Below are positions 1-9,330 of a stretch of 64,000 nucleotides of DNA, piece after piece. The first letter of the stretch is position 1, and every line of letters begins with the position of its first letter. Source of the stretch: Bradyrhizobium oropedii. GTDB lineage: Bacteria; Pseudomonadota; Alphaproteobacteria; Rhizobiales; Xanthobacteraceae. Below the pieces are notes generated by a model. It was given only the letters and a program-made list of their open reading frames with translations. It had not been told where the DNA came from and made no database searches. Both the position numbers and the translations under genes were made by a program. The stretch spans positions 23,358 through 87,357 of the forward strand of contig NZ_JACMYO010000008.1 in assembly GCF_020889685.1 (NCBI RefSeq), given 5' to 3'.

Positions 1-147
1 AAGGAGCGAAAGCACCTCACCGACGAGCAGTTTGCTGCGGGCTATCGGATGGCGTGCCAGACCTTTCTCACCGGCAGCGTGAGCGTGTCGTGGGTGCCGA
101 AAGCCGTGGCGCAGCCGGCTCGACCTGTAGCTGTTGACGGCGAATGA
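1..147 (+). CDS. C-terminal end of a ferredoxin-like protein (partial)
   Basis: Reading frame 1 is open from the window edge to TGA at 145-147, so only the last 48 residues are visible. The segment LTDEQFAAGYRMACQTFLTG resembles the end of a [2Fe-2S] ferredoxin domain, where a GYR-(L/M)-ACQ motif carries the last cluster cysteine. The proline- and valine-rich tail has no recognisable feature. The upstream cluster cysteines lie outside the window, so the family is an inference from one short motif. It could equally be the C-terminal domain of a larger reductase. The GntR gene follows 127 bp downstream on the same strand. Confidence 0.4.
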   Translation, partial: KERKHLTDEQFAAGYRMACQTFLTGSVSVSWVPKAVAQPARPVAVDGE

Positions 148-274
148 GCGCGGCTTGATGGCATGCAGCCGGCGGTCTAAATACGCAATTGCGGTCATTT
201 GGCCAGGACTCTGGCAGCTCGTTGGACCTCCCGTGTCCATGCGTTGAGCGAAGCGCGGCCGGACAGGTCAGTTC

Positions 275-1087
275 ATGGCAGGCAGGCTCGGAAGCTCCAA
301 ACGTCTCGGCGACGATTACCTCTCCCTCCACGGCAGGGTCATCGAGGAGTTGCGGCAGGCGATTCTGAGCCGGCGGCTGAAGCCCGGCGAGCGGCTGGTC
401 GAGGGCCGCCTTGCCGACGAGCTCGGTGTTTCCCGCAATCCCGTGCGCGAGGCGATCCGCGTGCTGGAGTCCGAGGGGCTCGTCGAGGTGACCGCGCGGC
501 GCGGTGCCTCCGTCGTCACGATGAGCGATGAGGAAGCGCGCGAGACGATCGAGGTGCGCGCGGTGCTCGAGGGCCAAAATGCGCGCCTCGCTGCGCGTCG
601 TCGCGAGGAGAGCATCATCAAGCGGATCGCGGCAGTGTTGAAGCAGGGCAACGAGGCGGTCGCCGGGCGGCGCTACGACCTGTTGTCGGATCTCAACCAG
701 CAATTCCACCATGAACTGGCGGAGGCCGGCCGCAACCGCGTGCTCGCGGATTTGCTGAAGCGGCTGCGCGAACGCACGGCGATGCTGTTCTCACCGACCG
801 ATCCGGTGCGCCAGGCCCGCACCTGGGATGAGCATGCCGCGATCCTGCGCGCCATCATCGCCGGCGACGAGCGTGCTGCGGCCACGCTCGCGGCCGAGCA
901 TGTGATGCGGGCGGGGGCGGATTTTCTCTCGAGCCTGCATGTGCCGGATGAGGGCGCCTCGCTGGAGGCGATGTCGGCGAAATACGGTCTGCCGTCCGGA
1001 TCGAATGCGGCTCAAGGCGTTGCGGTCAAGCCTGCGCGCAGAAGCCCGCAGCGGACCGCCACGCGGCGGAAAAAGACCGAGAGTTGA
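275..1087 (+). CDS. GntR family regulator, FadR/FCD subfamily
   Basis: A 270-residue cytoplasmic transcription factor. Residues about 22-85 form the GntR winged helix (VIEELRQAIL, then LADELGVSRNPVREAIRVLE). Residues about 95-225 match the FCD effector domain, with the FHHELAEAGRN and DEHAAILRAI segments that carry its metal- or ligand-binding histidines. The length is slightly above the usual 220-250 residues because of a basic, low-complexity tail (PARRSPQRTATRRKKTES). ATG at 275 is preceded by GGACAGG. It lies 220 bp upstream of a GMC oxidoreductase on the same strand, so it may control that gene in response to a carboxylic acid; that link is inference. Confidence 0.9.
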   Translation: MAGRLGSSKRLGDDYLSLHGRVIEELRQAILSRRLKPGERLVEGRLADELGVSRNPVREAIRVLESEGLVEVTARRGASVVTMSDEEARETIEVRAVLEGQNARLAARRREESIIKRIAAVLKQGNEAVAGRRYDLLSDLNQQFHHELAEAGRNRVLADLLKRLRERTAMLFSPTDPVRQARTWDEHAAILRAIIAGDERAAATLAAEHVMRAGADFLSSLHVPDEGASLEAMSAKYGLPSGSNAAQGVAVKPARRSPQRTATRRKKTES

Positions 1088-1307
1088 CGCAGCCGAAGCG
1101 CCGACGCGCTTGCAGATGCTGATCCGGCGAGCGGAGGTCCGGTTGTACCTCCAGGGATCGCGGCGCTATCTTTCTTGACCGCGTCTGCCACGCTCGCTAC
1201 GTCTCTTGGAGCCGAGCGGAGACGCGGCGGAGCGCGCATGCGTTCCGTTGGGGATATCAACTCCCGTCGCGATCAGCCGGCCGTGCCGCATGGCCCGGGG
1301 GAAACGA

Positions 1308-2936
1308 ATGAACAACAAGCATGGCGCGTCGCCGAACGACGTCGCCGAATTTGACTACGTCATCGTCGGCGCCGGCTCGGCCGGCTGCGTGCTCGCCAAC
1401 CGCCTGAGTGCCGATGGCAAGCACTCGGTGCTGTTGCTCGAGGCTGGTCCGAAAGACACCAACATCTGGATCCATGTCCCGCTCGGCTACGGCAAGCTGT
1501 TCAAGGAAAAATCCGTCAACTGGATGTATCAGACCGAGCCGGAGCCCGGCCTGAACGGGCGGCAGGTGTTCCAGCCGCGCGGCAAGGTGCTCGGCGGCTC
1601 CAGCTCGATCAACGGTCTGCTCTATGTGCGCGGCCAGCACGAGGACTACGATCGCTGGCGGCAGCGCGGCAATGCCGGCTGGGGCTATGACGACGTCTTG
1701 CCCTATTTCAGGAAGGCGGAGGATCAGCAACGCGGCGGCGACAAATATCACGGTGCCGGCGGCCCGCTGCCGGTGTCGGACTGGCGGCATCACGATCCGC
1801 TGTCCGAGGCCTTCGTGCATGCCGCGGCCGAGGTCGGCATTCCCACCAATCCGGATTTCAATGGCGCGACCCAGGAGGGCGCGGGCTTCTTCCAGACCAC
1901 GACACGGCGCGGCCGGCGTGCCTCGACGGCGCGGTCCTATCTGCGGCCGGCGCTGACACGCGGCAATCTGCATGTCGAGACGTCGGCGCTGGCGCAGCGC
2001 GTCCTGTTCGACGGCAAGCGCGCGAGCGGCGTCACATACAGGCAGAACGGGCAGCTGTGCACCGCCAAGGCACGCAGGGAGGTGCTGGTGTCGAGCGGCG
2101 CGTACAACTCGCCGCAATTGCTGCAGCTCTCCGGCGTCGGCCCGGCCGATCTGTTGAAGCAGCACGGCATCGAGATCGTGCTCGATGCACCCGGCGTCGG
2201 CAACGATTTGCAGGATCACATGCAAGTGCGCATCGTCACACGCTGCGCGCAGAGCGTCACGCTGAACGACGTTGTCAACAATCCGGTGCGCCGCGTCATG
2301 GCCGGCCTGCGCTACGCGGCGCTGCGCAAGGGGCCGCTGACGATCGCTGCCGGAACGTCCGGCGCGTTCTTCAAGACCAGCCCGCGGCTGGCGTCGCCCG
2401 ACATCCAGATCCATTTCCTGCCGTTCTCGACCGACAAGATGGGCGAGCAGTTGCATCCGTTCTCGGGCTTCACGGCCTCGGTCTGCCAGCTGCGCCCGGA
2501 GAGCCGCGGCTCGCTCAAGATCAAGAGCGCGGATCCGGGCGTGCCGCCGGAGATCCGCATCAACTATCTCGCGACCGAGACCGATCGCCGCGCCTTCATC
2601 GACGGCATCCGCATCCTGCGCAAGATCCTGGCCGCACCGGCGCTGAAAACATACTCGGTCGGGGAGGTCGATCCCGGCGCCAAGGTGGTCAGCGACGACG
2701 ATCTGCTCGAATTCTGTCGGCGCACCGGCAGCACGGTCTATCATCCGACCTCGACCTGCCGGATGGGCAACGATCCGCTCGCGGTCGTCGACCAGCGGCT
2801 CAAGGTGCGCGGCGTCGATGGTCTGCGCGTGATCGATGCCTCGATCATGCCGGACCTGATGTCGGGCAATACCAATGCGCCGACGATCATGATCGCGGAG
2901 AAAGCGTCGGACATGATTTTGGAGGACGCGCGGTAG
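1308..2936 (+). CDS. GMC family FAD-dependent oxidoreductase (choline/alcohol dehydrogenase-like)
   Basis: A 542-residue flavoenzyme. The FAD-binding motif GAGSAG is at residues 21-26. The first GMC signature ([18 protein letters not shown]) begins near residue 92. The conserved active-site histidine is in [12 protein letters not shown] (His479), and the C-terminal GMC motif MSGNTNAPT follows. It oxidises an alcohol or polyol to the aldehyde; the substrate cannot be read from sequence. No signal peptide is seen, so it is probably cytoplasmic. An in-frame TTG start at 1206 is possible, but ATG at 1308 follows GGGGGAAACGA and starts just before the Rossmann strand, so I prefer it. Confidence 0.93.
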   Translation: MNNKHGASPNDVAEFDYVIVGAGSAGCVLANRLSADGKHSVLLLEAGPKDTNIWIHVPLGYGKLFKEKSVNWMYQTEPEPGLNGRQVFQPRGKVLGGSSSINGLLYVRGQHEDYDRWRQRGNAGWGYDDVLPYFRKAEDQQRGGDKYHGAGGPLPVSDWRHHDPLSEAFVHAAAEVGIPTNPDFNGATQEGAGFFQTTTRRGRRASTARSYLRPALTRGNLHVETSALAQRVLFDGKRASGVTYRQNGQLCTAKARREVLVSSGAYNSPQLLQLSGVGPADLLKQHGIEIVLDAPGVGNDLQDHMQVRIVTRCAQSVTLNDVVNNPVRRVMAGLRYAALRKGPLTIAAGTSGAFFKTSPRLASPDIQIHFLPFSTDKMGEQLHPFSGFTASVCQLRPESRGSLKIKSADPGVPPEIRINYLATETDRRAFIDGIRILRKILAAPALKTYSVGEVDPGAKVVSDDDLLEFCRRTGSTVYHPTSTCRMGNDPLAVVDQRLKVRGVDGLRVIDASIMPDLMSGNTNAPTIMIAEKASDMILEDAR

Positions 2937-2948
2937 GAGTCCTCAGTT

Positions 2949-2994
2949 CCGTCATCCTGAGGGGCGTGCTCTCGCGCGCTCCTCAGGATGACGG
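2949..2994. repeat. Palindromic hairpin between convergent genes
   Basis: Perfect 14-bp arms (CCGTCATCCTGAGG at 2949-2962 and its reverse complement at 2981-2994) enclose an 18-nt loop. It lies between the convergent GMC oxidoreductase and hemE genes and could end both transcripts. The arms match the ends of the longer element at 62610-62719, so this is a short member of the same repeat family. Confidence 0.75.
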
Positions 2995-3016
2995 TGATGG
3001 AGTGGGCTACGAGGCC

Positions 3017-4063
3017 TCAGCCCTTATACGCGCGGACCCGCGCGACCATCTGCTCGACATGGGCGATCGGCGTCTCCTGGAGGATGCCGTGGCCGAGATT
3101 GAAGATCAGCCGGCCCTTGCCGAAATTCTCCAGCACGTCGTCCACCGCGCGGTCGAGCGTGGCGCCGCCCGCAATCAGGGCCAGCGGATCGAGATTGCCC
3201 TGCACCGTGACGCGGCTCTGTACGCGCTCGCGGACCATTGACGGTTCGGTTGTCCAATCGATCGAGACGGCATCGACGCCGGTTTGCTCGACATAGGTCG
3301 GCAGCATGCCCGCGGCACCGCGCGGAAACCCGATGATCCTGGCACCGGGGACCTGCTTGCGCACCCCGGCAACGATGCGCCGGGTCGGCTCGATCGACCA
3401 GCGGGCGAACTCGCGCGGCGGCAGCACGCCGGCCCAGGTGTCGAAGATCTGCAGGCAGTCGGCGCCGGCCTTCAACTGACCCACCAGATAGTGAATCGAG
3501 TTCTCGACCAGGACGTCGATGATCCTGGCGAACGCGTCCGGATGGCGATAGGCGAGCATCCGCGCGGGGGCCTGGTCCGGCGTGCCTTGTCCGGCCACCA
3601 TGTAGGTCGCAACCGTCCACGGCGCGCCGCAAAAGCCGATCAGCGCAATCTCGGGCGCAAGCTCGCGCCGGACCCGGCGCAGCGCTTCGAACACCGGCTC
3701 GAGCTGGTCGAAATTGGCCTCGGTAGCCAGTGTCGCGATCTCGCCAGGCGTCGCCAGCGGATCGAGCCGCGGCCCTTCGCCTGCCTCGAAGCGTACCGAA
3801 CGGCCGAGCGCGTAGGGGATCACCAGGATGTCGGAGAAGATGATCGCGGCATCGAAGTTGAACCTGCGGATCGGCTGCAGCGTGACCTCGGTCGCGAATT
3901 CGGGCGTGAAGCAGAGATCGAGGAAGCCGCCCGCCTTGGCGCGCAGCTCGCGGTATTCGGGCAAATAGCGTCCGGCCTGCCGCATCATCCAGAGCGGCGG
4001 CACGGCCTGCCGGTGGCCCGACAGGACGTCGATGAATGGCTTCTTGGTGGGATCCTGGGGCAC
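3017..4063 (-). CDS. hemE: Uroporphyrinogen decarboxylase
   Basis: A 348-residue cytoplasmic enzyme that decarboxylates the four acetate side chains of uroporphyrinogen III to give coproporphyrinogen III in haem and bacteriochlorophyll synthesis. The diagnostic N-terminal signature [17 protein letters not shown] carries the substrate-binding arginines (Arg28, Arg32). [12 protein letters not shown], near residues 76-87, carries the conserved catalytic aspartate. The glycine-rich C-terminal segment [12 protein letters not shown] is also typical. Length is normal for the family. The start is GTG at 4063, preceded on the coding strand by AGGAAC. No other haem gene is adjacent. Confidence 0.98.
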   Translation of the reverse strand: MPQDPTKKPFIDVLSGHRQAVPPLWMMRQAGRYLPEYRELRAKAGGFLDLCFTPEFATEVTLQPIRRFNFDAAIIFSDILVIPYALGRSVRFEAGEGPRLDPLATPGEIATLATEANFDQLEPVFEALRRVRRELAPEIALIGFCGAPWTVATYMVAGQGTPDQAPARMLAYRHPDAFARIIDVLVENSIHYLVGQLKAGADCLQIFDTWAGVLPPREFARWSIEPTRRIVAGVRKQVPGARIIGFPRGAAGMLPTYVEQTGVDAVSIDWTTEPSMVRERVQSRVTVQGNLDPLALIAGGATLDRAVDDVLENFGKGRLIFNLGHGILQETPIAHVEQMVARVRAYKG

Positions 4064-4103
4064 GTGGCTAGTTCCTGAGCACGGTCAAAATTTGCGCCCC
4101 TGA

Positions 4104-4385
<282 letters not shown>

Positions 4386-4479
4386 CTGGTATATCCCAGC
4401 GGATGCTAACCACGATGCAAATGAGTTCGACCAGCCGGGGAACGATTGGCCGCCCGCATATCGTGGTCGTCGGAGCAGG

Positions 4480-4770
4480 CTAGATCGGGCCGCCTTCGGG
4501 GCGCTGCATCCGGTCGAATTCAAACGTCACGCCGAGCCGGCGCTCCAGACGCCAGACCAGAATGCAGTGCCGCCGGATCGGCTCGCTCTCGATCTCGAGA
4601 TCGAATGCGAACGGGATTGCGGCGTCGCTCTCCACGGCGAGCCCTGCGCCTCCGGTCGAGATGTTGAGCACGAGGCAGTCCACGCTGGTGTTGCGGAAGA
4701 AGATCGCTCCGCGCTTCATCAGGGGCGTTCGCTGGCTGTCGGTCTTGTATCTTCTTATTGTTGTACTCAC
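4480..4770 (-). CDS. PilZ domain protein
   Basis: A 96-residue single-domain protein. MKRGAIFFRNTSVDCLVLNISTGG contains the PilZ-type (D/N)xSxxG element, followed by a beta-rich core ending in the RLERRLGVTFEF strand. PilZ domains usually bind cyclic di-GMP through an RxxxR motif and the (D/N)xSxxG motif. Here the arginine motif is weak, so nucleotide binding is uncertain. GTG at 4770 follows GTAGGAG on the coding strand. It lies 27 bp downstream of the TadG-like gene on the same strand and is likely co-transcribed with it, which would connect second-messenger signalling to surface pilus proteins. Confidence 0.75.
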   Translation of the reverse strand: MSTTIRRYKTDSQRTPLMKRGAIFFRNTSVDCLVLNISTGGAGLAVESDAAIPFAFDLEIESEPIRRHCILVWRLERRLGVTFEFDRMQRPEGGPI

Positions 4771-4796
4771 GGCGGTCTCCTACCCCCGATCGCGCC

Positions 4797-6452
4797 TCAG
4801 TTCACCAGCACTGCGCCGTCGCAGCGGATGCCCAGCACCCAGACGTCGACCTGGCCGAGCCCGATGCCGAGCGTCGAGAGCAACGACGCCAGCACCTGAT
4901 CGATCGGGCTCGTCACGGCGTTCAGGATACCCATCACCAGCGCGCCCAACCCCGGGATCGGAAGCCCGAGCGGGCCGACATTGATGGTGAGCGAGAGGTC
5001 GCCGAGCAGGGTTCCTGTCAGCGATGACAGGAAGTTCGTCGTCGTCACCGTCTTCTTGGTCCCCGACTGGATGTCGCTGTAGCTGAAATTGACGTTGGTC
5101 GGCGTGGTGTTGCCCATGCCGGCATGGGCGAGGCCGGTGACGGTGACGAGACCGAGATTGACCAGCATCGCGGGCGGCGGATTGGGCTTGGTGGTGAAGT
5201 TGGTCATGTCGGCGGCCGTGACGTTGCCGATCCAGGCGTCCACGATCCCCGGCGTCACGCCGATCGTGACCTGCGAGGTGCTGATGTCCGGATGGCCGCA
5301 GGACACTGCGTTCAGCGTCGCGGTACCTGAGGCGACCTCGACATAGACCGGGAGGTTGATCGTAGAAACGCTGCCGGAGCCGAGCACGGTGATCGTGGCC
5401 AGGATCCTGGTCTGCGCGGTGTGGACGCTGACGCCCTGGGTGCCTATCGCGATCCAGCTCGAGCCGACGGGGCGCTCGCCGATCGTTGCCATCACGGACA
5501 CGTTGGCGATACCGGGCAGGCCGAAATTCACCGAGGTTGCGATCTGATTGCTGCCGTTGGCGATCTGCGCCACCGTGTTGATGAGGTCGAATACCGAGAC
5601 GCTGGCGCCGACCTTCGGTTTCTGCCCGACCGTGAGGTTGGCAAAGGGACCGAGGTCGATCAGGGTACCCGGCGAAATCTTGGTTGAGGAGCCGGTGACG
5701 GCCTGCGAGATCGTCGACAGTGCGGTTGTCGCTGCGGTCGCGCCGTTGGTGATCTGCTGTGTGGTCAGCGCGGCGGCCATGAGATCGCCGACCTTGACGT
5801 TGCTGCTCAGCAGGTCGCTATAGGTGACGCCGGTCAGGTTGACCCGGGTTGCCAGCGCCGACAGGAAGTCCAGTGCGTCGATCTTGGCGCTGATCAGCGA
5901 ATTGTAGTCCATCACCGAGAGCGACAGCGAGGTGCCGAGCATCGAGCCGAGCAGTGCATTGATCACGCCGCCATTGACCGAGAGCAGCCTTGAGCCGATC
6001 TCGAACGTGGCCATTTCGGTCGATGTCGCGGTGGCGGTCGTCTTGATGGTGAAGCTGTTCGCGCCGGTCAGATAGCGCGCGAAGTAGAGCGGGGTCTGCG
6101 TGTTCAGCGTGACGCGCGCGGCATTGGGAATGCCGACCGCCGGGGTCACGAACCGGGACTGCGGCGCGATGGCGCTGTTGGCGGTGTAGGTCCCTGTCTC
6201 GACCTTGACCAGCGCGCTGGCCGGATAGTTGTTCTGCGTCACCGTCGCGGTGGCGGCGTTGACCGGATTGCTCAGGTTGGCGGCGGCAAAGATCGCGGCG
6301 AGGTCGGCGGTGCTCTGCGTCTTGCGCCGGTCGGCGAAGATCGAGCCGAGGTCGATTGCAAGCCCGGCGCACCCGATGACGAGCGTCATCAGGCCGGCTG
6401 AGATCATCGCAAAGTTTCCCCGCTCGTCGGCGCTGAAGCGCCGCATCAGCAT
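4797..6452 (-). CDS. TadG-like pilus assembly protein
   Basis: A protein of about 551 residues. After a short basic leader (MLMRRFSADERGNFAMI) it has one hydrophobic segment, about residues 14-33, with the GNFAM...GLAIDLG pattern of TadG/TadE family members. A segment rich in Arg, Lys and Thr (DRRKTQSTADLAAIFAAANL) follows. The rest is a long Ser/Thr/Ala-rich extracytoplasmic domain with many beta-prone repeats and no von Willebrand motif that I can see. TadG proteins assist Flp pilus assembly at the envelope. ATG at 6467 is possible, but GGGAGG lies inside that leader and serves ATG at 6452. The TadE-like gene ends just upstream. Confidence 0.8.
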   Translation of the reverse strand: MLMRRFSADERGNFAMISAGLMTLVIGCAGLAIDLGSIFADRRKTQSTADLAAIFAAANLSNPVNAATATVTQNNYPASALVKVETGTYTANSAIAPQSRFVTPAVGIPNAARVTLNTQTPLYFARYLTGANSFTIKTTATATSTEMATFEIGSRLLSVNGGVINALLGSMLGTSLSLSVMDYNSLISAKIDALDFLSALATRVNLTGVTYSDLLSSNVKVGDLMAAALTTQQITNGATAATTALSTISQAVTGSSTKISPGTLIDLGPFANLTVGQKPKVGASVSVFDLINTVAQIANGSNQIATSVNFGLPGIANVSVMATIGERPVGSSWIAIGTQGVSVHTAQTRILATITVLGSGSVSTINLPVYVEVASGTATLNAVSCGHPDISTSQVTIGVTPGIVDAWIGNVTAADMTNFTTKPNPPPAMLVNLGLVTVTGLAHAGMGNTTPTNVNFSYSDIQSGTKKTVTTTNFLSSLTGTLLGDLSLTINVGPLGLPIPGLGALVMGILNAVTSPIDQVLASLLSTLGIGLGQVDVWVLGIRCDGAVLVN

Positions 6453-6468
6453 GAGGATGCCTCCCATC

Positions 6469-6882
6469 CTAGAACCCTCCGTACTGAATAGCCGCGGAGC
6501 GGGCGATGGTGCTCGCAGGCTTGGGTATGAAAGGAAGGCTGTAGATGAAGTTGCCGGCCGCGTTGTAGTTGACCGTCACGACGTAGACGTTGGCGTTCGA
6601 TGGGGACGGCGCGGCATTGACCGTGAGATTGCTGGCAACGAGCAGCGGATAGGTCGATGCGTTGGCGGTGACGTAATTCGTCGCGAGGCTGTTGCGTTCG
6701 GTGTCGGTCATTCCAGCGATGGACGACCGCGCCGCTTCGGCGGCGAGTTGCTGGACGCCATGCACCATGGCGAGATAGGAGCCGAAAACGATGATGCCGA
6801 AAATGAAGGCGAGAAACAGCGGCAGCATCAGCGCAAATTCAACAGCTGAAGCGCCGCTTCGACAGCGAAATAACCTGGTCAT
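6469..6882 (-). CDS. TadE/TadF-like pilus assembly protein
   Basis: A 137-residue pseudopilin-like protein. The N-terminus reads CRSGASAVEFALMLPLFLAF, with the Glu followed by a hydrophobic stretch that defines the TadE family; one transmembrane segment covers about residues 13-38. The remainder is a periplasmic or surface domain. It is followed within 20 bp by the TadG-like gene and then PilZ. The rest of a tad locus (prepilin, CpaC secretin, TadA ATPase, TadB/C platform) is not in the window, so this is an orphan minor-pilin set or part of a split locus. Confidence 0.88.
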   Translation of the reverse strand: MTRLFRCRSGASAVEFALMLPLFLAFIFGIIVFGSYLAMVHGVQQLAAEAARSSIAGMTDTERNSLATNYVTANASTYPLLVASNLTVNAAPSPSNANVYVVTVNYNAAGNFIYSLPFIPKPASTIARSAAIQYGGF

Positions 6883-7278
6883 GGCACACCTCGAAACGCA
6901 AGCTACGGCGTCACGTTGCGAGGCTTTGATTAAGGAAAACTATGAAAACGCTTCCGCGAATCAGTGACGGCAATTCAGGCGAATGGCAGCCCCAGAACTG
7001 ATTGGGGGCGCGGTACGTTATGGGGCGATCAGAATCTTGGATGCCATGTCCGCAGAAACCCGGGGGCCGACGGTGCCGTGGTGCTGCGTGTGTGTGCAGA
7101 TGTAGTCGTCCGATACCGTAGCATTACGTGGCAATGCACGTAACAATACATATGATCTGCAATTGCAGTGGCATCGCGTCAAATTGAAACTAAACGAAAG
7201 TGCAACCAAATGTTAGTATAGCTGAATCACATACTGGAGAACGTAATTGCGTCCCGTGCTGAGATTGGAGGGCTCGCG
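6883..7278. other. 396-bp intergenic region between divergent tadE-like and lysR-like genes
   Basis: It must hold the promoters for both divergent genes. The part next to the LysR gene (about 7130-7230) is visibly AT-richer than its surroundings. No repeat of the families seen elsewhere is present. A 63-codon open frame on the minus strand at 7018-7209 has no ribosome binding site or recognisable motif and is not called. I see no firm operator. Confidence 0.5.
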
Positions 7279-8166
7279 ATGCACAGACCACGTCAGCATT
7301 TGAATATTCCTACTGAGATCGTTCGTACCGTCGTTGCGATTGCAGAGACGGGAAGTCTATCGAAGGCCGGCGAACGTCTCGGCCTCAGTCAGCCGGCGAT
7401 CAGTTCGCAGGTCAAGCGACTGCAGAGCCTGGTCGGTGGCGCGCTGTTCGTTAGAACGGCAAACGGCACGACAACCACTGAGCTCGGCAAGGTCGCCGTG
7501 CAGCAGGCAAGGCGAATCCTCGAAGCCAACGACCAACTGCTTCGGCTCGGCGGCAATCATGAAGGACCCCAGCCGTTGCGGCTGGGAATTAGCACGATGC
7601 TTGCCGAGGAATTCCTCAAGCTCCATCCGGCCGACGCACTCGCCGATGTGCTGGTTCACGCCGACATGTCGCCGATCGTCATCAGAGGATTGATCGACGG
7701 CTACGTCGACATCGCCTTCGTCTACAGCAACCCTTCGCTGGAGAACGAACACGAGGTGACGATCGCCGCCGAGGCCGACGAGCGCTCGGTGTGGGTCCGG
7801 TCACGCGATTTTGTTCTGCGGCCGGGCGCCCCGATCCCGATCCTGGCGTGGCCGGGTGACGACTGGATGATCCGGACGCTCACCAAGCACAACATTTCCT
7901 ACAAAATCGTGTTCAGGAGCCCGAACCACCAACTGCGACTCGAAGCCGCACGGGCCGGATACGGCCTGACGGCATGCCCCGAGCGGATGATCCCGTCTTC
8001 GTTGATCTCGGCGAAGGACTATTATCTTCCGGAGCTTCCGTTGCAGAAGCGCCTGCTGTGTGTGCGCCCGGGGCTCGAGGGAAGCCGCGCGACGGCGATG
8101 GTGCAGCGGTTGTCCAGCCTGTTCTTCAGCGGCGCGAAGCCCATGCGTCAGGTGAGCAACATGTAG
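7279..8166 (+). CDS. LysR family transcriptional regulator
   Basis: A 295-residue regulator with an N-terminal winged helix-turn-helix, about residues 12-70 (GSLSKAGERLGLSQPAISSQ, then KRLQSLVGGALFVRT). A periplasmic-binding-protein-like effector domain covers about residues 95-285. ATG at 7279 follows TTGGAGGG. LysR regulators often control a divergent neighbour, which here would be the tadE-like gene. The 396-bp spacing is long for that, so the target is open. The effector is unknown. Confidence 0.92.
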   Translation: MHRPRQHLNIPTEIVRTVVAIAETGSLSKAGERLGLSQPAISSQVKRLQSLVGGALFVRTANGTTTTELGKVAVQQARRILEANDQLLRLGGNHEGPQPLRLGISTMLAEEFLKLHPADALADVLVHADMSPIVIRGLIDGYVDIAFVYSNPSLENEHEVTIAAEADERSVWVRSRDFVLRPGAPIPILAWPGDDWMIRTLTKHNISYKIVFRSPNHQLRLEAARAGYGLTACPERMIPSSLISAKDYYLPELPLQKRLLCVRPGLEGSRATAMVQRLSSLFFSGAKPMRQVSNM

Positions 8167-8198
8167 TGCGGTGTGCCGCCGCATTCCGGCGGCACCGA

Positions 8199-8414
8199 TC
8201 AATAATGCGGTGGTCGCTCGTTGGCCGGGCCTGGACCTTGGCGTTCGGCCTCCTGAAGCCGGTCGCGCAGTTCGGCGATTTGGCGGGTTAGCGCGTCGAT
8301 CTGCTTCCATTGCGCCGTGATGGTCTGGTTCAGCGTCTCGATGGCTTCGTCCTGGTAGGTCAGGCGGACCTCCAGCGCGTCGATCCGCTCGCTCAGTTTT
8401 GCCGCGTCACTCAT
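8199..8414 (-). CDS. slyX: SlyX family protein
   Basis: A 71-residue coiled-coil protein beginning MSDAAKLSERIDALEVRLTY and ending with the PPHY tail diagnostic of SlyX. The middle (DEAIETLNQTITAQWKQIDA) has heptad spacing through almost its full length. The molecular function of SlyX is not established. The start ATG at 8414 overlaps the end of trhO by 8 bp, so the two genes are translationally coupled on one transcript. A longer in-frame extension upstream is only the shadow of trhO. Confidence 0.93.
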   Translation of the reverse strand: MSDAAKLSERIDALEVRLTYQDEAIETLNQTITAQWKQIDALTRQIAELRDRLQEAERQGPGPANERPPHY

Positions 8415-9159
8415 GGACGGCGTCCCGGTCTCCACGCTCGGACAGGCCGTGGCCAAGCGCGACACGTTCGTCGAACACAAAGCAGTCGCCGCGCCAGCGG
8501 CTGTCCTGCTGCGGGGTTTCCTCGAGATATCTGAGGATGCCGCCCTTGAGGTGATAGACCTCGCCAAATCCTTGCGCGAGCAGATAGGCGCTCGCCTTCT
8601 CGCAGCGGATGCCGCCGGTGCAGAACATCGCAATCCTGCGGTGCTTCGCCGGATCGAGGTGCCGCGCGGCAAATTCCCTGAATTGTCCAAAGCTCGCGAT
8701 CCTGGGATTCACCGCGCCTTCGAAGGTACCCATCGCGACCTCGAACGCGTTGCGGGTGTCGAGCACCATGACGTCGGGCGCCGCCATCAGGTCATTCCAG
8801 TCGGCTGGATCGACATAGGTGCCGACCTGCCGCGTCGGATCGATCGTGGTGTCGCCGAGCGTCACGATCTCCTTCTTCAGCCGCACCTTGAGCCGTTGGA
8901 ACGGCATCTGCGCGGCTTCGGAGAATTTCAGCTCAAGATTGTGGAGGCGGCCGCCGAACAGCGGCCCGTGCCTGAGCTCCGCGATGAAGTCATCGATGGC
9001 TTCGTCGGTGCCGGCAATGGTGCCGTTGATGCCCTCATGGGCGAGCAGCACGCTGCCCTTGAGATCGAGCTCGGCACAGCGTGCGCGCAGCGGCTCGCGC
9101 AGTGCGCGGAAGTCGGGCAGCGCGGCGAACTGGTAGAAGGCGGCGACCTTGAGGGGCAT
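8407..9159 (-). CDS. trhO: tRNA uridine-34 hydroxylase, rhodanese family (TrhO/YceA)
   Basis: A 250-residue protein. An N-terminal acylphosphatase-like region (residues 1-95, with LAHEGINGTIAG) is followed by a rhodanese domain (about 110-220). The active-site loop is CTGGIRCEK with the catalytic Cys180. This layout identifies TrhO, which hydroxylates uridine 34 of tRNAs in an oxygen-dependent, prephenate-independent route to 5-hydroxyuridine. The shorter C-terminus compared with the E. coli protein is usual in alphaproteobacteria. ATG at 9159. It is the first gene of a two-gene unit with slyX. Confidence 0.93.
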   Translation of the reverse strand: MPLKVAAFYQFAALPDFRALREPLRARCAELDLKGSVLLAHEGINGTIAGTDEAIDDFIAELRHGPLFGGRLHNLELKFSEAAQMPFQRLKVRLKKEIVTLGDTTIDPTRQVGTYVDPADWNDLMAAPDVMVLDTRNAFEVAMGTFEGAVNPRIASFGQFREFAARHLDPAKHRRIAMFCTGGIRCEKASAYLLAQGFGEVYHLKGGILRYLEETPQQDSRWRGDCFVFDERVALGHGLSERGDRDAVHE

Positions 9160-9330
9160 GGCCGGGGTTTATCAGGCCGGCCAGGCCGGCGAAACCCCGC
9201 AAAGCCATGCATTATCGGGATAATTCCTCTGGCATGCCATGCATTGCCCTGCCGGGGATGAATGTGCCATGTACCTGCATCCTTCCGCCGCTACAGCATC
9301 AGACCATCACGATCAAGCGAGCTCTCCGTT

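Noticed and set aside
1257..2744. Minus-strand open frame of 495 codons opposite the GMC oxidoreductase
   Set aside because: Shadow of a gene with all its catalytic motifs; the antisense reading has no recognisable motif.
7018..7209. Minus-strand open frame of 63 codons in the tadE-lysR gap
   Set aside because: No ribosome binding site, no motif, and arginine/cysteine-rich random composition.
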